Origin: Polytrichum commune
Taxonomy: Eukaryota > Streptophyta > Polytrichopsida > Polytrichales > Polytrichaceae
Direction: 5' to 3'
Assembly (NCBI GenBank): GCA_950295325.1
Contig: OX485806.1
Location: 34,598,001 to 34,662,000 of the forward strand
DNA: 64,000 nt
A program made the translations under genes and the position numbers. The notes under the pieces were generated by a model, which was given only the letters and a program-made list of their open reading frames with translations, had not been told where the DNA came from and did no database searches. This document shows, piece after piece, positions 59,066 to 64,000 of the stretch; the first letter of the stretch is position 1; each line of letters starts with the position of its first letter.

Positions 59066-62000
59066 CTACACAGAAAGGCCATAGCGGCCATTGACTGGTG
59101 CAACATTGGTCCAACTGTCGAAGACGGCATCATAAGGAAAGTTTTGCAGGGTGTATAAATTTTGGCTATACATGCCAACTACTACTCCAAGGTGGGGGTC
59201 AAGGGAGTTGCGGAGTTTGCTCTTCAAGAAAGACACGGACGAGAATACACGCTCGTCTTCCACACTTCCGATGACATGGACCAGCGCGATTTTTGCAAGC
59301 TTCAAATATTCTGGAAAACCATGTGCAAGGACCCTAGAGGCAGATATGGTCCGCCATATTCGAGTGACACGGGTTGAGGTCGTAAGGAGGTTCCATGGCA
59401 GCAGGGGCGTTACTCTTCATTGCAATCTTTAAATACCCTTGCTGAGAATCCAAGGACCATCTGTCAAGGATGCCAGGTATGACCTCCTTGTCAACCCCAC
59501 TTCCAAGCACCTTGGTATTGCAATACCAATTTTTCAGAACATCAAGGTGCTTCGAGAATGTGATCTCTGCATCTTTCTGCAACCAGTATTGTGGGTAGAT
59601 GATGCCGAGTGCATCCAAAACTGCATGTTCAGGGAACCGGCGTTGGAGCTCTTGTATGAGCTGGGTGGCAGCCCCTGCCACATAATCACAATGTGCAACC
59701 AAGTTAGTAAACAACGACAATATAACATGACTAAACATTGACATAAACATATCATAAGGGTTTAGGGAAGAAACCTGAGCATTGTTTCTTCACGTCATCT
59801 ACAATTGATGCAAATGTTCATGTGTGATGGGCTCCATTCTGCCCGTCTCCTCGTTGGCGTGTTTGGCATACATGTTGCTGCCATTGACTACAAATGCTAG
59901 GTGCTCTGCATTAGAGTTCAAATCAAACATATTTGGGTTCTCGGGATCATTCTGCACCCATCTTGTGTGAATGTGGTTGTGGGTGCCTTTGACAATGCCC
60001 TTGAACACGAAGAATTCGTCGGTCGTAAATGCTTGCGAGTGGCAATTGTACAAAGTATACAACTGCCCCTCACACACCTTCACTGCTCCAATGAAATCGC
60101 AGATGAATACATCGCGTTTCTGGGAGAAGGTAATCAGCGAGTCCAAGGCCTCAATTAGTGGAAGTAGGGCTACCATTCCCAATAGGCACGTCGAATCACA
60201 GAGCAGGTCCAGGACAGCCTGCAGCAAGGCCCTAAACCCTTAGCTAACTTGCATCAAAACCAACATCAAGTGAACAAGAACCTAACTTGCATCAAAACCA
60301 ACAATGCACATAAACCATCAGCAAATGCAAATTAACCTGAACCCACAATGCATCTAAACCAGCAGCAAATTACAAATTGCACCTAACCTGCATCAAAGGG
60401 TCCCTGCACCTAAACCTGCAGCAAATTACAAATTGACCTAAACCATTGAATACCCAAATTGCACCTAAACCAACAGCAAATTACAAATTGACCCTAAACC
60501 AGCAGAACTAAACCAAACTGCAATTTGCACGGGGAAAAAAAAAAAAAAAAAACAATACAAAACAAAACAAATAAGATGAACAAGCAGATTACCTGCGCAG
60601 ATTTCTCCTTGGAGACACTGTCCGCCTTCATCGTTGCTAGAAGAACCATGTATTCTTGTAGTATACGTCTTAAAGGTTCAATTAGGGAGACCCATATTGT
60701 CTTCACATTTTTCAAAAGTTTCAGCCCCTTAGTTTCCATGAGTTCAGCCAATTTAACAAATTCCAAATGCCTCTTTGGCGAATGCTTGAAATAAGCATGA
60801 GAGCTCTTCAACAAACCCTCAATGCGGTTCATGATGTCGAGCTGAGATAATGTTTTGAAGGCCAGGTTGCAACGATGGGCCATGCAATGCACACCAAGTG
60901 CAAATGGAACATACTTACTCTGAATTTGCTGAGTGACTCCTGTTTTTGCACCTTGGAAAGTGCTCACACTGTCTGCCCCGAAGCACAACAAGGTTTGGGA
61001 CAATGCAAGCCTCTCAATTTTAGCAGCACCCGTCAAGGCATCTATGATGACCTGTGTTAGGTTGTCTGAGCCACCTCCTTCAACAACCCTCTCAAGTGAG
61101 ATAAGAAAATGAATACGACTCCAATTCTGGACCACATATGCATGTATAGAAATCCATGACCCATTGTCAATGGTGCTAACTTCATCACATGTGAGTGCCA
61201 CATAATTAACACCCACAAGGACTCTAGAAATGGCTGTCCTAACTTCTGCATACATGAACTCAACCATAATCCATCCAGAGTTGTCTGACCAATGCATTCT
61301 AGGGACATTTGGCACATTTAGGAATTCATACAGGGCTGCCCTACTTTCGTATTCCAACATAGGACGACCATCTTTTAGAATTTGGAACAGGGTTGCGAAT
61401 TGGACCTTCTTGTTCTCCCTCTCTAACCTATTCGATTGATTCAGTTGCTGCAACACAGTATCAGGAGCCCTAGCATTGAACAGTGCCATATTCTTCTTGT
61501 GCTTAGAGTCTTTAGCCATATACCACTCACCTTTTTTTACATTATAGGCAGGCATGTTTCTGGTTGCCTTACGCCTACCCTCATGTTTCTTCAGGGTATC
61601 CCACTTGGGTTGCATCAATCTATCCGACTTCTCCATGGTAGAGCACACTGTGCACTTCACCATGTGAAGTCTACCATTGTTTGTTAAAATTCCCTCCGCC
61701 CATGGAAGCTTACACGCCCACTCCAATTGAAATTTTCGGGTGAGGTCATAATTTTTTCTTGGTTTTTTCTTAGGTGCTATACTATCAAGATCCTCATCAT
61801 AATCATCGTCGTCGTCAAGGACACTTACCTCTTGGAGATCGTTGGTCGTCTCCGCACCCCCATCCTCTGAGGTGCTTGAAATGACGATGCAGTCCGCATG
61901 CCGTCCGTATCCTTCGTGGCGAGCATCATACTCGGAAGCTGGACTCCCTGCAACAGTGGCGGAGTCCCCCACAGGTGCCTCTACGCCAGGGATTGCAGCA

Positions 62001-62128
62001 GGTGCCGTCTGCCCAGGTGCGGAGCCGTTGCTCCCACCATATCCGAGTGCAAAGCTCGGGAGCGGCATGCCACCAACCTCCAAGGGCCTCGCAGAAGTCT
62101 GGTTGCGGGACGATGCATAATAAAGCAT
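59066..62128 (-). pseudogene. hAT transposase (ZNF862-like), three exons, two frameshifts
   Basis: This is a cut-and-paste DNA transposase. Exons: 62128-60593, 60218-59775 and 59674-59066, with GT/AG borders. ATG at 62128 is the first in the open frame; the start is uncertain. In order it has a Pro/Gly-rich leader, a DDDDDYDEDLD acidic run, a PKKKPRKNY nuclear-localisation-like motif, and a Cys/His zinc-finger-like CTVC...KKH segment. The hAT catalytic region follows: CDEVSTIDNGSW, GADSVSTFQGAKTGV, HCMAHRCNLAF and LLKNVKTIW. The C-terminus has the dimerisation motif IALVHVIGSVEDERVFSS...LRNSL. Frameshifts near 59813 and 59336 each look like a single-base change; otherwise the frame is open for over 500 codons. 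It therefore decayed recently, or the shifts are assembly errors and it is active. Terminal inverted repeats were not found. Confidence 0.85.
60356..60500. repeat. ~56-bp minisatellite in hAT intron 1, three copies
   Basis: AGCAAATTACAAATTG starts at 60364, 60421 and 60476, each preceded by a 'cctaaacc..c' variant. It lies inside the first intron of the hAT gene. Confidence 0.85.
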
Positions 62129-62330
62129 CGTGTTTTGGCGATGCAGATTCTTCACCCTGCCTCTCTCCGCTTTTGCGCTAAGCGCACTTGCACGTTTCGC
62201 TTCGGTGCACAATTTTTTTCATGGGTGCGAATACGCACTGGTTCCTGCAAGAGGAGTCTCTGCAGGACCGTCCATGATGACGCGATCCACCTCCTTCGGC
62301 CGACGCGATCACCTCCCTCGGCTGCTGGTT

Positions 62331-62467
62331 ACCTCTCCTTCGACCAAGTGTATGCTGTGATCACCTCTGTATGCAATTGTATGCCACGATCACCTCTCCT
62401 TTGACCAAGTGTATGCCGCGATCACCTCCCTCGGCCGCGATCACCTCTCCTTCGACCAAGTGTATGC
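62331..62467. repeat. ~55-bp minisatellite upstream of the hAT gene, three copies
   Basis: 'ACCTCTCCTTCGACCAAGTG' followed by 'tatgc' occurs at about 62331, 62391 (one base change) and 62442. It is in the likely promoter or 5' UTR region of the hAT transposase. Confidence 0.9.
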
Positions 62468-62494
62468 AACACCCTCGGCAATTTGGGCACAGAC

Positions 62495-62640
62495 CAAAAC
62501 CCAAAACCCAAAACCCACAAACCCACAAACCCACAAACCCAATCGACCACTGCACTCACTGCACCCACAAACCCAATCGGCCACTGCACCGATCGCCAAA
62601 ACCCAAAACCCACAAACCCACAAACCCACCCTAAACCTCA
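62495..62640. repeat. AACCCA-rich degenerate tract
   Basis: A run of 'acccaaaacccacaaaccca' variants, interrupted by a duplicated 'aatcg.ccactgcac' segment. It is not the plant telomere repeat (CCCTAAA), although single CCCTAAA units occur nearby. Confidence 0.75.
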
Positions 62641-64000
62641 AACCCGATCGAGGAAGCCCAAATCCACAAGTAAACCCAATCGAGGAAACCCAAAACCCAC
62701 AAGTGAACACAATAGATCTAGGTGAACTCGCAACCACAATGTGGACCTCCCGAATTGATGGAAGTAAACCCAATTGGCCCACAGGGTGACCCTAAACCCT
62801 GAATTGATGCAAGTAAACCCAATTCATGCAAGTAAATCCACAACCACAATGCGCAAACCCACAAGTGAACAAGAACCCATCTAAGCATACAGAGCATTGG
62901 TTGTGCATCAAAGAATTCAGTGTCGACCCTATATACTGACCCTACACAACAAGCAACAATGTCCATTGCAGCGCAACCCAAAGCCCACTCCATTGCAACA
63001 ATTCAATTCACAAACACTGATTGTTCAACAATTCAATTCACAAACGAAATTGTAGCAGGGTTTCAAGATGATGTGATGTGCAAGGGGTGAGACATTGAAG
63101 CAAAGTTAAGAAGTAGCCTTAGGAGTTTGCAGTTGGCGACGCGCAATCAATCTGAGGGAAGTAAATGGCGAGGACAGAGAGTGATGAAAGACGAAGAAGG
63201 CGAGTGAAGGAGAGCGACGGAGTGCGATGAACGCGGAGGATGTTGGCGAGCCCTAAAGACTACAGGAACGGTAAGGGGCGAGGGAGCTGAGATAAGGAGA
63301 TGGAAGGCGGCAAGACAGGGACGTTTTCGTGGCGGGAGGCGGCGAGGGAAACCCAAATCAAATCGGATTTGGTGGGTGGCAGCTGGCTAGCATGATTGCT
63401 AGAGTTGCCGGGATATGGCCTAATGAGGGCTGATGATGGATGGAATTCGGTGATTTAGGCCTCATTCCCTCCCAATTATTAACACACAGGTGTCATCCAT
63501 TCCTTTAATTTATCATTTTTTGGCTAATTTTCGCCTAAAAAAAAAGGGCTGGTATGTAGGCCTTGCAATGATTAGCCACCTATATTTGAGTGGTATACAT
63601 GACAAAGCTTGTAATTAAAAATGGACACTAAAAGACACATGTGATAATGAGATTCACCTATGTGCTCAAAATACAATGATCATTCTAAGTTTGATAGTAA
63701 ACGCAATCTTGAGAGTCGTCACTTTGAGCTCTCATAATCGTTGCATCTCAGCTTCAATTCTGAAACTCGAAATGCCAATGTTTGTAGTTTTCAATCGCTA
63801 ACTGGACGAGTCAATCTGGTGAAGTTCAGGGGCGAAACCATCTTCTACATGATTTTGAGATTAGTACAATTCACAAAACTTTACAGAATTCAAATAATCT
63901 GAATATCAATAACCATAAGAATACATGATGTTGGATTAGCAGACTTGAATGCTGTGGACTGATGTCAAGATTTTGTGACTCTGATACTAAAAGACACATT
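62641..64000. other. Non-genic end of window
   Basis: No gene was recognised. 63140-63300 is purine-rich with several 'gcga' and 'gagg' runs; the 69-codon frame opposite it has no motif. Confidence 0.4.

Noticed and set aside
62495-62640. Possible interstitial telomere repeat
   Set aside because: The dominant unit is AACCCA/ACAAACCC, not CCCTAAA, and it has no regular 7-bp period.

Overview
The window looks like nuclear DNA of a land plant: AT-rich, gene-poor, with introns bounded by GT/AG, a plant-type (nepenthesin-like) aspartic protease pair, a plant VDAC-like porin, and layers of decayed transposons. The lineage is not resolved. Compact GC-rich exons in an AT-rich, repeat-filled background, plus Tc1-type and ZNF862-like hAT elements, would suit a large-genome plant, but this is inference. 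No bacterial operon, CRISPR array, phage or organelle block was seen. No clearly undescribed system was found; the strongest anomalies are listed in the findings.

Layout. 0-7.6 kb: repeats only. They include a diverged ~1-kb repeat (0.19-0.36 and 5.07-6.11 kb), a PIF/Harbinger-type MITE (1103-1602), a two-copy ~283-bp tandem repeat, a broken Tc1 (DD34E) transposase (3.54-4.57 kb), a miRNA-like hairpin (5293-5375), a 5S-rRNA-like scrap, and a second MITE with a perfect TAA target duplication (7046-7570). 7.6-14.3 kb: aspartic protease gene 1 on the minus strand (five exons, about 500 aa), with a duplicated scrap of its last exon behind it and a duplicated splice-acceptor region in intron 1. 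14.9-15.9 kb: a ~200-bp satellite of about five copies. 19.9-24.2 kb: a TA-flanked MITE, then aspartic protease gene 2 on the plus strand (four exons, 505 or 520 aa), divergent from gene 1. 25.4-27.95 kb: a VDAC-like porin on the minus strand (four exons, about 292 aa), convergent with gene 2, its first intron holding a triplicated ~295-bp block. 28-38 kb: repeats, a decayed hAT transposase (31.4-33.1 kb), and a possible CACTA end (35.16 kb).

38.5-53 kb: a second broken Tc1 transposase, then one old Ty1/copia retrotransposon split by later insertions. Its primer-binding site is at 39.96 kb and its integrase end near 45 kb. Reverse transcriptase lies at 47.8-48.68 kb and RNase H in two pieces that join exactly across a solo LTR. 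Two solo LTRs of one TGTAGT...CTACA family (48689-50225 and 50602-52702, opposite orientations) carry 5-bp target duplications. Related LTR pieces lie at 40.3, 43.1, 56.4 and probably 57.0 kb. 59.07-62.13 kb: a three-exon hAT transposase gene on the minus strand with two frameshifts. 62.3-64 kb: minisatellites and unremarkable DNA.

Working together: the two proteases are probably secretory or vacuolar paralogues sharing three intron positions. The porin is an unrelated housekeeping-type gene. Everything else is transposon history. All reading was by eye; percent identities and database matches were not computed.
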